Shown here: positions 42,431 to 50,106 of the stretch, in pieces | How positions within the stretch are numbered: position 1 is the stretch's first letter | How the letters are laid out: the number at the start of each line of letters is the position of its first letter | Assembly (NCBI GenBank): GCA_046327755.1 | Contig: JAXLXW010000010.1 | Coordinates: 62,001-126,000 of the forward strand | Reading direction: 5' to 3' | DNA from: SCN-70-22 sp046327755 | Lineage (GTDB): Bacteria; Gemmatimonadota; Gemmatimonadetes; Gemmatimonadales; Gemmatimonadaceae | Length of the DNA stretch: 64,000 nt | The notes under the pieces: generated by a model | The model's database searches: none | What the model saw: only the letters and a program-made list of their open reading frames with translations | Told to the model about the DNA's origin: nothing | Program-made: the position numbers and the translations under genes

Positions 42431-42455
42431 TGCGCGCCCGCGTGGCGGGCGCGCA
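42431..42455 (-). terminator. hairpin between MFS and Gfo/Idh/MocA genes
   Basis: TGCGCGCCCGC (42431-42441) and GCGGGCGCGCA (42445-42455) form a perfect 11-bp stem with a GTG loop, 12 bases after the MFS stop on the minus strand. With no T-run it may act as a partial terminator, RNA-stability element or attenuator inside the operon. Confidence 0.5.
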
Positions 42456-42467
42456 TGTCCTGCACCT

Positions 42468-43700
42468 CTACGCGGCGGTGGCTTGAGTGCGCGGACGGAA
42501 CAGGAAGAGGAAGACGACGAACACCGCGGCGGCGCCGAGGGAGGGGACGACCCAGATCCCCGGCCAGTCGTGGACGACCTTGAGGCAGTCGGTCGCCGTG
42601 TCGGCACACGACGGGTTGGGGGTCGAGTACTTCCCCACGACCGCGCCGGAGACGAAGGCGCCGATGAAGTAGCCCACGCCGTTCGTGACGAAGTTGATGA
42701 AGCCCTGGGCGGCGGCGCGGATCTTCGGTCCGGCCTTCTCGTCGGTGTAGATCTGCCCGCTCACGAAGAAGAAGTCGTAGCAGATGCCGTGCAGGAGGAT
42801 CCCGGCGTAGATGAGCCACATCCCGCCGCTCGCGTCGCCCTTGCTGAACGCGAGGTAGCGGAGCGCCCAGGCGAGCATCCCGGTGAGCATGATGACCTTG
42901 ATCCCCAGGCGCTTGAGCGCGAGCGGGAGGAGGATCATGAAGCCGATCTCGGACATCTGCCCGAACGTCTGGATGAAGGCCGGCTCGGGCGCCTTGATCT
43001 CGTTGAGGAAGGGGTTGGCGAACGAGTAATAGAACTGGAGCGGGATGCAGAGGAGGAACGACCCCAGCGTGAAGATCAGGAAGTCGCGGTCCTTGAGCAG
43101 CTGCAACGCGTCGAGGCCGAAGGCGTCGCGCACGCTGAACGGCGACCCCGCCGCCTTGGGGGGCGTGTGCGGGAGCAGGAAGGCGAAGAGCCCCATCAGC
43201 GCCGAGGCGCCGGCGGCAACGCGCATCGGCGTCGCGAGGGCGTCGGCCTTGAGCACCTTCCCGATCACGATCCCCGCCACGATCCACCCGATCGTTCCCA
43301 GCACGCGGATGAGCGGGAAGTCGTTCGCCGGGTCCTTCACGTGGTGGAACGAGATGGAGTTCGTGAGCGACAGCGTCGGCATGTAGCACAGCGCGTACGC
43401 GATCAGGAGTGGATAGAAGGCGCCGAACGTCGTCTGCGTCGACACGAGGTACATCAGCGCCGCCCCCGCCAGATGCAATACGGCCAGCAGCTTCTCCGAG
43501 GCGAAGAAGCGGTCGGCCACCATCCCGACGAAGAACGGGGAGACCAGCGCCGCGATCGCCGTGGCGCCGTACGCCAGGCCAATCTGCGCATCCTGGAAGT
43601 GGAGCCCCTGCCCCAGGTAGGTCCCCATCGTGACGAACCAACTCCCCCAGATGAAGTACTGGAGGAACATCATGACCGAGAGGGAGAATCGCGTGGACAT
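42468..43700 (-). CDS. MFS transporter, nucleoside:H+ symporter (NupG)-like
   Basis: A 410-residue inner-membrane transporter with about 12 helices. The opening RFSLSVMMFLQYFIWGSWFVTMGTYL is cut here to its key part: FLQYFIWGSWFVTMG near residues 10-25, a signature of the NupG/XapB branch of the major facilitator superfamily. The end is the hydrophobic FVVFLFLF plus a basic tail. In Bacteroidota and related phyla such NupG-like carriers often sit beside Gfo/Idh/MocA and DUF1080 genes and are thought to import sugars or keto-sugars rather than nucleosides. I chose the ATG at 43700; a TTG 36 bases upstream is in frame. The DUF1080 gene lies 188 bases upstream. Confidence 0.88.
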   Translation of the reverse strand: MSTRFSLSVMMFLQYFIWGSWFVTMGTYLGQGLHFQDAQIGLAYGATAIAALVSPFFVGMVADRFFASEKLLAVLHLAGAALMYLVSTQTTFGAFYPLLIAYALCYMPTLSLTNSISFHHVKDPANDFPLIRVLGTIGWIVAGIVIGKVLKADALATPMRVAAGASALMGLFAFLLPHTPPKAAGSPFSVRDAFGLDALQLLKDRDFLIFTLGSFLLCIPLQFYYSFANPFLNEIKAPEPAFIQTFGQMSEIGFMILLPLALKRLGIKVIMLTGMLAWALRYLAFSKGDASGGMWLIYAGILLHGICYDFFFVSGQIYTDEKAGPKIRAAAQGFINFVTNGVGYFIGAFVSGAVVGKYSTPNPSCADTATDCLKVVHDWPGIWVVPSLGAAAVFVVFLFLFRPRTQATAA

Positions 43701-43888
43701 CCGGTACGGGTGGTGGAGGATGAGGGGGAGGTGCAACAGCGGTGGTGCGCGGTTCCTGGCGGTGGTGCGTCGAGCGAACGTCGTGCGGTGAGAACGATTG
43801 CACCCCGGCGCGCGCCGCGACGCCGGGTGGCGCCTGGATGCCTAACGGTTCACGCCGCGCGGCACGCTGGAGCGCGGCGCGCGAATGC

Positions 43889-44617
43889 TCACGACAGCGG
43901 ACGGATGCGGATGTTGCGGAACTGCACGCGGTCGCCGTGGTCCTGCAGCCCGATGTGTCCCTTGCGCGACAGGCCGTACGTCGGCCACTGGGCGAACTTG
44001 CTCTTGGCGACACGCCCCTTCCAATCGTCGCTCCACATCTCGTAGGCGAAGAGCTGCTTCCCGTTGAGCCAATGCTCCACGTGCGCCCCCTTGGCCACGA
44101 TGCGGACGGCGTTCCACTCGCCGGCGGGCTTCGCCGCGTCGGCCGGCGCCGGATACAATCCGTAGTTGGCACCGGCCAGCGTCAACGGCGTCTTGTTGTC
44201 CGGATGGCGCACGTTGTCCAGCACCTGCATCTCGGTCGCGTTCTCGAAGATGTGCTCCGTCGCCTCGGTGGCGCGGTAGAAGATCCCGCTGTTCCCGATG
44301 GGATCCACCTTCCATTCGAGCTCGAGCTCGAAGTCGCCGAACTCGCCCTCGGTGATGATGTCGCCCCCCTGCCCCACGCGCGTGATCGCCCCGTCCACCA
44401 CCTGCCATCCCTCCGGGGCCGCCTTCTTCTGGTAGCCGCGCCACCCCGCCATCGTCTTGCCGTCGAAGAGCGAGATCCAGCCGCCTCCCTTCCCCTGAGC
44501 TGCCACCGGCGACGTCACCGTCACGGTCAGGGCGAAGGCCGCCGCCGCGGCCAGGGAGCGAACGGACAGTGCACCGGCCTGGCGGACCGCGCGCGAGAGG
44601 CGAGGAAAATCTGGCAT
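43889..44617 (-). CDS. exported DUF1080 protein (3-keto-disaccharide hydrolase family)
   Basis: A 242-residue exported protein with a signal peptide ending near TSPVAAQG. The DUF1080 jelly-roll starts with GWISLFDGKTMAGWRGY and includes DFELELEWKVDPIGNSGIFYR and ATEMQVLDN, all family hallmarks, ending RVQFRNIRIRPL. Members of this Pfam family have been shown to hydrolyse 3-keto-glycosides formed by Gfo/Idh/MocA-type dehydrogenases. That fits the Gfo/Idh/MocA and MFS genes downstream on the same strand, which together would oxidise, cleave and import a glycoside. I chose the ATG at 44617; a TTG at 44656 would add 13 residues. GC-rich inverted repeats (such as CGCCGCGC with GCGCGGCG at 43853-43879) follow the stop. 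Confidence 0.88.
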   Translation of the reverse strand: MPDFPRLSRAVRQAGALSVRSLAAAAAFALTVTVTSPVAAQGKGGGWISLFDGKTMAGWRGYQKKAAPEGWQVVDGAITRVGQGGDIITEGEFGDFELELEWKVDPIGNSGIFYRATEATEHIFENATEMQVLDNVRHPDNKTPLTLAGANYGLYPAPADAAKPAGEWNAVRIVAKGAHVEHWLNGKQLFAYEMWSDDWKGRVAKSKFAQWPTYGLSRKGHIGLQDHGDRVQFRNIRIRPLS

Positions 44618-44806
44618 GTGAGCAACGTCGTGGACTGGGCGGGTTTGGGAGGCCAACGTAGGACGCCAGTCCCGAAAGGGGAAGGGCGCTTCGCCTGCGT
44701 GGTGCCGTGCGCCCCGCCTCGACGACAGCCCCCGTCCCGGTTTCCTTTCAACACGGCACGACCGCTCGACCCGGACAGTCCCGGGCCACCCGTCCGCTCT
44801 CCCGCA

Positions 44807-46261
44807 ATGCCCATCATCCGCCGCTTCGCTCGTTCGCGTCGCCTCGCATCCGCGACGCTTGCCCTCACGGGAATCGCCGCCTGCGCCGTCAATCCCGCCA
44901 CCGGGAAGCGCGAACTCTCCCTCGTCAGCGAGTCGCAGGAGATCCAGATGGGGCTCGACGGGGCCAAGGCCGCCGCGGCCCAGATGGGCGTCTACCCCGA
45001 CAGCAACGTCCAGCGCTACGTCGCCTCGTTAGGGCAGCAGGTCGCGAAGAATGGCGAGCGCCCCGGACTCCCATGGTCGTTCACCGTCGTCGACGATCCC
45101 ATCGTCAACGCCTTCGCCCTCCCCGGCGGGCCGATCTTCGTCTCCCGCGGCATCCTCACGCACATGAACTCCGAGGCACAGCTCGTCTCGGTCCTCGGGC
45201 ATGAGGTCGGTCACGTCACCGCCAAGCACTCGGTCAACCAGCTCTCCAAGCAGCAACTCCTGGGCGGGCTCTTCACCGTCGGGATGATCGTGCGCCCCGA
45301 GCTGCAGCAGTACAGCGGCGTCGCCTCCCAGGGGCTCGGCCTCCTCTTCCTCAAGTACGGACGCGACGACGAGACGCAGGCCGACGGGCTGGGCTTTCGT
45401 TACATGACGCGACTCGGCTACGACCCGCACGAGATGGGGGAGATGTTCAAGACGCTCGAGCGCGTGAGCGGCGGCGGGAATCGCAGCACCCCGGAATGGC
45501 TCTCCACGCACCCCGACCCCGGCAACCGCGTGGCGCGCACCAATGAGCGCATCACCGAGGCGGGGCCCACCATCGCAGCGGCCAAGCGTGTCGAACGCAC
45601 CGCCTTCCTGCGCAAGCTCGACGGGATGGTCTTTGGCGACGATCCCCGCCAAGGCTACTTCAACGCAGGGAGCTTCCTCCACCCCACGCTCAAGTTCCGC
45701 TTCACCCTCCCGAGCGGGTGGAAGGCGCAGAACACCGCATCGTCGGTGATTACCGCCAGCGCGCAGGGCGATGCCCAGATCGTCCTTGAGATGGCGGAGA
45801 ATGCAGCGCCGCAGTCGCTGCTCTCCCAATTCCTCGGCCAGCAGGGGGTGCAGGCAGGGGCCACGAGCACCGCGGCCATCAATGGTCTTCCCGCCGCGGT
45901 TGGCGAGTTCCGCGGGCAGACGCAGGACGGCACCGTCCTCGCCGGCTTCGTCGCCTTCATCCAGCTCGACGGGAATACTTACCGGTTCCTCGCCATCACG
46001 CCGCAGCAGCTCTTCGGGACGTACGACGCGGTGTTCCGCGGAACCATCGGCTCATTTGCCCGCCTCACCGATCCCACGGCCCTCGCCGCAAAGCCGATGC
46101 GCGTGCGTCTGGTCACGCTCTCGCGCGCCATGACGCTCACCGAGTTCAACACGCAGTACCCGTCGGCGGTCCCGCTGGCGACCATCGCGCTCATCAACGG
46201 CATCGACGCGACCGCATCGATCCCATCCGGGACGCTGGTGAAGCGCGTGGTGGTCGAGTAG
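44807..46261 (+). CDS. M48-family metalloprotease lipoprotein with C-terminal LysM-like segment
   Basis: A 484-residue zinc protease anchored as a lipoprotein: the signal ends in TGIAAC, a good lipobox. The active site is HEVGH (H132, E133, H136 in LGHEVGHVTAKH) and the third ligand is E189 in GRDDETQADGLG, as in BepA/YfgC-type outer-membrane quality-control proteases. After the catalytic domain (to about 270) there is a region resembling a stress-response beta domain (FRFTLPSGWKAQNTASSV onward), and the last 50 residues (LTEFNTQYPSAVPLATIALI then NGID) look like a LysM-type wall-binding motif. The ATG at 44807 has no Shine-Dalgarno sequence. The stop is followed by a perfect hairpin shared with the convergent lipoprotein gene. 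Confidence 0.9.
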   Translation: MPIIRRFARSRRLASATLALTGIAACAVNPATGKRELSLVSESQEIQMGLDGAKAAAAQMGVYPDSNVQRYVASLGQQVAKNGERPGLPWSFTVVDDPIVNAFALPGGPIFVSRGILTHMNSEAQLVSVLGHEVGHVTAKHSVNQLSKQQLLGGLFTVGMIVRPELQQYSGVASQGLGLLFLKYGRDDETQADGLGFRYMTRLGYDPHEMGEMFKTLERVSGGGNRSTPEWLSTHPDPGNRVARTNERITEAGPTIAAAKRVERTAFLRKLDGMVFGDDPRQGYFNAGSFLHPTLKFRFTLPSGWKAQNTASSVITASAQGDAQIVLEMAENAAPQSLLSQFLGQQGVQAGATSTAAINGLPAAVGEFRGQTQDGTVLAGFVAFIQLDGNTYRFLAITPQQLFGTYDAVFRGTIGSFARLTDPTALAAKPMRVRLVTLSRAMTLTEFNTQYPSAVPLATIALINGIDATASIPSGTLVKRVVVE

Positions 46262-46290
46262 CGCATCAACGCGTGAGGTCACGAAAGGCA

Positions 46291-46323
46291 CGGGGGGACG
46301 CACCTGATGGGCGCGTCCCCCCG
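46291..46323. terminator. bidirectional hairpin between convergent genes
   Basis: CGGGGGGACGC (46291-46301) and GCGTCCCCCCG (46313-46323) form a perfect 11-bp stem with an 11-base loop, between the M48 protease stop and the convergent lipoprotein stop. No long T-run. Confidence 0.65.
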
Positions 46324-46370
46324 CTCTCCATTGGCCATCCCCGTCGTTGCCGGCCGGGATGAACGGTGGC

Positions 46371-47021
46371 TCAGTATGCGATGGCGTAGCTCGTGAAGTC
46401 GAAGACGGACGACTCGACCTCGTGCAGCGAGAGCGACACCTTGCTCGCCTGCGGCGCCCACGGGTTGGGTGGATGGAGCTTCCAGATCTTGAAGCGCTTC
46501 GAGAGCTGCGTGTCGGCGTTGTCGACGACGCCGTCGCGGTTGTAGTCGTCGTCCGCTTCGAGATAGGAGAGCTTGAGCGCTGCCGGGTTCCCTGCGCTGA
46601 ACACGAGCCCCGCAGGCTGGAACTCCACCGTGCGCGTCCCGACGTCGGTGAACGAGATCGTGATCTGCACGGAGTCGCTCGCCCCGAACGGCGTGCCATT
46701 CGGGTAGTACGCGAGCGACTTCTTTCGCACGCGGAACCGAAGGAAGACCACCGAGTCGGCCGCGCCGGGACGCGGCGCGTAGTACATGAAGACCGTTGTA
46801 TCGGCGTTCCGCTTGGCCCAGAAGGTGATGACCGGGTTGGCGATCGCCGGGGCGGTGGGGTCGGGGGCGAGGAACGTCGGGGTGGCCAACGCGGCGGCGG
46901 CGGCGCCGATAGGGCTCGGCGTCGCGCGCGGGCTGGTGGCCGTGTCGGTCCCGCAGGCGGCGATGGCGCTCGCCAGGACGCCAATGGCGAGCGTCAGCAG
47001 GGAGGGTCGGATCGTTTTCAT
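46371..47021 (-). CDS. secreted lipoprotein of unknown function with a Ca2+-loop
   Basis: A 216-residue lipoprotein: signal MKTIRPSLLTLAIGVLASAI with lipobox ending at C (SAIAAC), then a Thr/Ala/Pro-rich linker. The middle part reads as beta strands (VITFWAKRN, TVFMYYAPR, VVFLRFRVRKKSLAYY). Near residue 165 it has DYNRDGVVDNAD, which fits the 12-residue calcium loop of EF-hand or dockerin half-repeats. Only one such loop is seen, so it is not a full dockerin. I chose the ATG at 47021; a GTG nine bases upstream is also in frame. A sigma-70-like promoter is visible upstream at 47138-47166. Function unknown; no relatives recognised. Confidence 0.75.
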   Translation of the reverse strand: MKTIRPSLLTLAIGVLASAIAACGTDTATSPRATPSPIGAAAAALATPTFLAPDPTAPAIANPVITFWAKRNADTTVFMYYAPRPGAADSVVFLRFRVRKKSLAYYPNGTPFGASDSVQITISFTDVGTRTVEFQPAGLVFSAGNPAALKLSYLEADDDYNRDGVVDNADTQLSKRFKIWKLHPPNPWAPQASKVSLSLHEVESSVFDFTSYAIAY

Positions 47022-47137
47022 GAGACGCACCCGGGAAGGGCGGGGTGGTGGTGGATTCGGGGGCCGGCGCGATAGGGGAAGAGCAGGGAGCGCGCCGTGG
47101 GGGTGCGACCGAACCCGCAGACTATCTCGAAGGCTAT

Positions 47138-47166
47138 GAAATACTTAAGAAAACTTTACACGTCAA
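47138..47166 (-). promoter_or_regulatory. sigma-70-like promoter of lipoprotein gene
   Basis: Read on the minus strand: -35 TTGACG (47166-47161), 17-base spacer and -10 TATTTC (47143-47138), in the most AT-rich stretch of the window. Transcription would start near 47130, giving a leader of about 110 bases before the ATG at 47021. Confidence 0.55.
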
Positions 47167-47201
47167 CTAGAAATTCCTGCCCGGTCTCCGGCGTTGCACC
47201 G

Positions 47202-47218
47202 TGTATCGCCGCGATACA
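47202..47218 (+). promoter_or_regulatory. palindrome upstream of cation diffusion facilitator gene
   Basis: TGTATCG and CGATACA are perfect arms with a CCG centre, about 125 bases before the GTG start of the transporter gene. TTGCAC lies just upstream (47194-47199) and could serve as a -35. Metal-responsive regulators bind such palindromes, but no regulator gene is adjacent. Confidence 0.4.
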
Positions 47219-47343
47219 GGCGCCACCTCCTGGTTTCCTTTCGTGAAACGTCCGCGGGGTCTCGCCGATGACAGCGATGTCACGGCGCGGGTAGATTGGC
47301 CGCCTATGGCGAAATCGTCCGTACCGAACGCCTCGGTTCTGTT

Positions 47344-48234
47344 GTGACCAAACAGCCTCATCGCGGCATCCAGTCAGCCCAGCTCGGGCTACTGGTCAAC
47401 ACGGTGCTGGCGCTCGTGAAGTTCGTGGCGGGCATCCTCGGGAACTCGTACGCCCTGATCGCCGACGCGGTCGAGTCGACCTCGGACATCCTCTCGTCGG
47501 CCATCGTCTGGGGAGGGCTTCGCATCGCCTCGCGCGAGGCAGACGACGACTTCCCCTTCGGCTACGGGAAGGCGGAGTCGCTCGCCGCCGCCATCGTTGC
47601 CCTCATGCTCCTCGCCGCCTCGATCGGGATCACCATCGAGGCACTGCGCGAAATCCGGACACCGCATCACGCCCCCGCGCCGTTCACGCTGATCGTCCTC
47701 GTCGCCGTCGTACTGGTCAAGGAGACGCTCTTTCGGCGGGTATTTCAGGTGGGCCACGAGGAAGGCAGCACGGCGGTGAAGGCCGACGCATGGCATCACC
47801 GAAGTGACGCCATCACGTCAGTTGCCGCTTTCGTAGGGATCTCCATCGCCTTGTGGAAGGGGAAAGGGTGGGAGTCGGCCGACGACTGGGCGGCGCTCGT
47901 TGCCGCGATCGTCATCGCCATCAACGCACTCCTTCTCCTCCGTCCCGCCATCTTCGACCTCATGGACCGGGCCCCCGACCCGGAAGTCGTCGAGCGCGTG
48001 CGCCTGGCCGCACTCGGCGTCCCGGACGTTCTCGCCCTCGAGAAGCTCAAGGTGAGACGGGCCGGGACTGGCCTCTATGTCGACCTCCACGTCCAATCGG
48101 AACCCACGCTCTCCCTTCACGACGCGCACATCGTGAGCGGCAAGGTGAAGAGCGCCATCCTGGGCGTCGTTCCGAAGGCTCATGGCGTGCTGATCCACAT
48201 GGAGCCGTACGAGGGCAAGCGCCGGAAAACGTGA
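47344..48234 (+). CDS. cation diffusion facilitator family transporter
   Basis: A 296-residue inner-membrane metal/proton antiporter with six helices and a C-terminal cytoplasmic domain. The transport site can be placed at E44 and D48 (ADAVESTSDILSS) and H151 and D155 (AWHHRSDAIT); the glutamate in the first position is common in one CDF branch and might influence choice among Mn, Fe, Zn or Co. The conserved FPFGYGKAESLAA follows helix 2. The C-terminal domain (from about 205) contains LYVDLHVQSEPTLSLHDAH, the usual metal-sensing dimer region. I chose the GTG at 47344; upstream in-frame codons lack similarity. A perfect hairpin begins within the stop codon. Confidence 0.92.
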   Translation: MTKQPHRGIQSAQLGLLVNTVLALVKFVAGILGNSYALIADAVESTSDILSSAIVWGGLRIASREADDDFPFGYGKAESLAAAIVALMLLAASIGITIEALREIRTPHHAPAPFTLIVLVAVVLVKETLFRRVFQVGHEEGSTAVKADAWHHRSDAITSVAAFVGISIALWKGKGWESADDWAALVAAIVIAINALLLLRPAIFDLMDRAPDPEVVERVRLAALGVPDVLALEKLKVRRAGTGLYVDLHVQSEPTLSLHDAHIVSGKVKSAILGVVPKAHGVLIHMEPYEGKRRKT

Positions 48235-48261
48235 AGGGCGGCCCGCAAGTGGCCGCCCTTC
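48233..48261. terminator. bidirectional hairpin with T-run
   Basis: GAAGGGCGGCC (48233-48243) and GGCCGCCCTTC (48251-48261) form a perfect 11-bp stem with a 7-base loop, followed by TTTCTGTT on the plus strand. It overlaps the stop codon of the cation transporter gene and faces the convergent gene ending at 48287. Confidence 0.75.
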
Positions 48262-48286
48262 TTTCTGTTACCGCGCGTCGCTCGCG

Positions 48287-49894
48287 CTACTTCCTTCCCA
48301 GCGGCCGGTCCACACGCGTCTTGCTCCACAGGACCACCGCCGCGCACGAACTCTGCCCCGCCGCTTGGAACTGCGCCGGCACGGAAACCCCGTTGTAGAC
48401 CTCGATCGCCGCGATTTCGTTCGGTGGTAGGATGCGATCCACGTCGCCAGGGAAGACCGCCTCGAACGGCGCGCCATCCACCCAGTACTTCACGCAGCTC
48501 CCTGTCACGGCCCGCGAGCTCTCGACGGTATAGTCCACGCCATTGCCGGCGGGAACGACGCGCAGCCCCGGGATCGAGCGGAAGACGTCGGTAAGCATGT
48601 TGGGGGCGCGCTTGAGAATGTCCTCGCCGTCCAGGAAGTAGCCACCGCCCACCTTCTTGCGGCTCGAGAAGCCGACCTTCTCCAGCCCCACCTCGCGATC
48701 GGCCTTCACGACGATGGTGTTCATCACCTGCGCCGCACGCGTCATCTTCACCTCGAGGCGCGTGGGGGCGCGGGTCGACAGGTCGACCGCGCGCTCCTCA
48801 GGGGCAAAGCCGATCTGTCGCACCACGACCGACTGCGTCCCCGACGGCAAGTTGGGGATGCTGAACTCGCCGTTCTCCTTGGTGAGCGTCGCGCCCGGCG
48901 TTCCAATCACGTCGACGCGCGCCCCGACCACGGCGGCGCCGGCCGCGTTGGTCACGCGCCCGTTCAGCACGGCGTTCCCCGTCTGCAGGCGCGCGGCGGA
49001 GAACGTCGGCCCCGTCGCCGTCTCCTTCTGCCGCTTGAGCGCCGCCGAGTCGTTGGCGGCAACGACGGTGTTCGCGTTTCCGATGCGAAGTCCCTGCACG
49101 ACCAGCGGCGTCCCCTCGGCCTTCACGCGCACCTCCGAGGTGGTGACTCCTTTCTGGATCGCCTGCAGCGTTCCTTCGAAGTTGGCCGGGAGCCCGCAGA
49201 TGCGGAACACGCCGTCCGGTCCGCTCATCGCTTCGCGCACGCGCGGGATCTTCCGCAGCCCGGCGTTGAGCGACATCTCGAGCCACGCGACCGAGACGCG
49301 CGCCCCTTCCACCGGGTGATCGTCGTCGGCGTCGAGGAGGCGCCCGATCACGGCGCCGGGGCCGAGGTTGCGCCTGGCCGGCGGGCACGACACCTCCACC
49401 AGCGTCTGTGCCGACGGAATCGACAGCGTCATCATCTCGGCCGCGCCGTCCTTGAGCTCGAACGGCTGGGTGATCATGGCGATCCCCAGCGAATCGAGGA
49501 CGATGTGGTCGACCTTCAGGCGGTGCGTCCCCGGCGGGATGCTGTCGACCCTGAACACGCCACGCTCGGTCGTGATCGACAGGCGATCGGTTCCCTCGAT
49601 GCTCACGGTGGCCGCGGAGAGCGGGATGCCGTGCAGCGAATCGAAGACGGTGCCGGTGATGGATGCGATCGGGATCCTGGGCGGTGGCGGTGCCTCGACC
49701 TTGGGGGCAACGGCAGCGCTATCGACCTTCTTTGCCCCCGCCTTGGGCGCGCCGACCGGTGCCTTGACCGGCGCCTTCTTCGGTGGCGTCCGCTGCTGGG
49801 CAGCGAGCGCGCCCGCGCCAAGGACGAGCAGGGACGCCGCAACCAGCAGCGGCGCCAGGCGACGAGGACCGAATGGATGGGGCGAGTGCAGCAC
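48287..49894 (-). CDS. carboxypeptidase-regulatory-like repeats plus TonB plug-like domain, no barrel
   Basis: A 535-residue exported protein. The signal peptide (MLHSPHPFGPRRLAPLLVAA onward to ALAAQ) is opened by the GTG at 49894; longer in-frame starts up to 50032 precede it. Three carboxypeptidase-regulatory-like beta sandwiches follow (about 75-150 with ITGTVFDSLHGIPLSAATV, about 180-270, and about 330-400 with LNGRVTNAAGAAVVGARVDV). Residues about 420-535 resemble a TonB-receptor plug (ILKRAPNMLTDVFRSIPGLR, then KYWVDGAPFE and IAAIEVYNG). The chain ends where a beta barrel should begin, so it is not a complete receptor. Two cysteines (in GSCVKYW and QSSCAAV) could form a disulfide. It lies downstream of the VPS10 gene only in position: a strong terminator separates nothing in between, as transcription of this gene starts after it. 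Confidence 0.8.
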   Translation of the reverse strand: MLHSPHPFGPRRLAPLLVAASLLVLGAGALAAQQRTPPKKAPVKAPVGAPKAGAKKVDSAAVAPKVEAPPPPRIPIASITGTVFDSLHGIPLSAATVSIEGTDRLSITTERGVFRVDSIPPGTHRLKVDHIVLDSLGIAMITQPFELKDGAAEMMTLSIPSAQTLVEVSCPPARRNLGPGAVIGRLLDADDDHPVEGARVSVAWLEMSLNAGLRKIPRVREAMSGPDGVFRICGLPANFEGTLQAIQKGVTTSEVRVKAEGTPLVVQGLRIGNANTVVAANDSAALKRQKETATGPTFSAARLQTGNAVLNGRVTNAAGAAVVGARVDVIGTPGATLTKENGEFSIPNLPSGTQSVVVRQIGFAPEERAVDLSTRAPTRLEVKMTRAAQVMNTIVVKADREVGLEKVGFSSRKKVGGGYFLDGEDILKRAPNMLTDVFRSIPGLRVVPAGNGVDYTVESSRAVTGSCVKYWVDGAPFEAVFPGDVDRILPPNEIAAIEVYNGVSVPAQFQAAGQSSCAAVVLWSKTRVDRPLGRK

Positions 49895-50048
49895 GGACCG
49901 AGTCGTTGGTGGAACGGACGGAGAGCGACGCGACGGCTGGGCCGCACACCGCTGCGAGGCGAACGCGAGGGGATCACGCGTAATGTCACGCGAGGCGGGC
50001 CTCGCGACAACCATATCACTAAACGCCCGCACGGCGGGTGTTCCAACG

Positions 50049-50084
50049 GAAAGGCCCCCGCCCTCTGATGGGCGGGGGCCTTTC
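50049..50084. terminator. perfect 15-bp hairpin terminator
   Basis: GAAAGGCCCCCGCCC (50049-50063) and GGGCGGGGGCCTTTC (50070-50084) pair perfectly around a 6-base loop, 23 bases after the stop of the VPS10/BNR gene on the minus strand. It isolates that gene from the plug-like gene downstream. Confidence 0.78.
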
Positions 50085-50106
50085 TTCCCGATCGCGAGCG
50101 AAGGGG

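Larger units (their letters stand above)
47022..47343. other. 322-bp divergent intergenic region
   Basis: No gene supported. It holds an AT-rich island (about 47135-47180) with a promoter for the lipoprotein gene on the minus strand, and small palindromes on the side of the cation-transporter gene: TGTATCG-CCG-CGATACA (47202-47218), a GTTTC/GAAAC pair (about 47232-47248) and TGACA-GCGA-TGTCA (about 47269-47282). Confidence 0.6.

Noticed and set aside
42315..44045. 576-codon plus-strand frame over the keto-glycoside genes
   Set aside because: Antisense to MFS, Gfo/Idh/MocA and DUF1080 genes with clear motifs.
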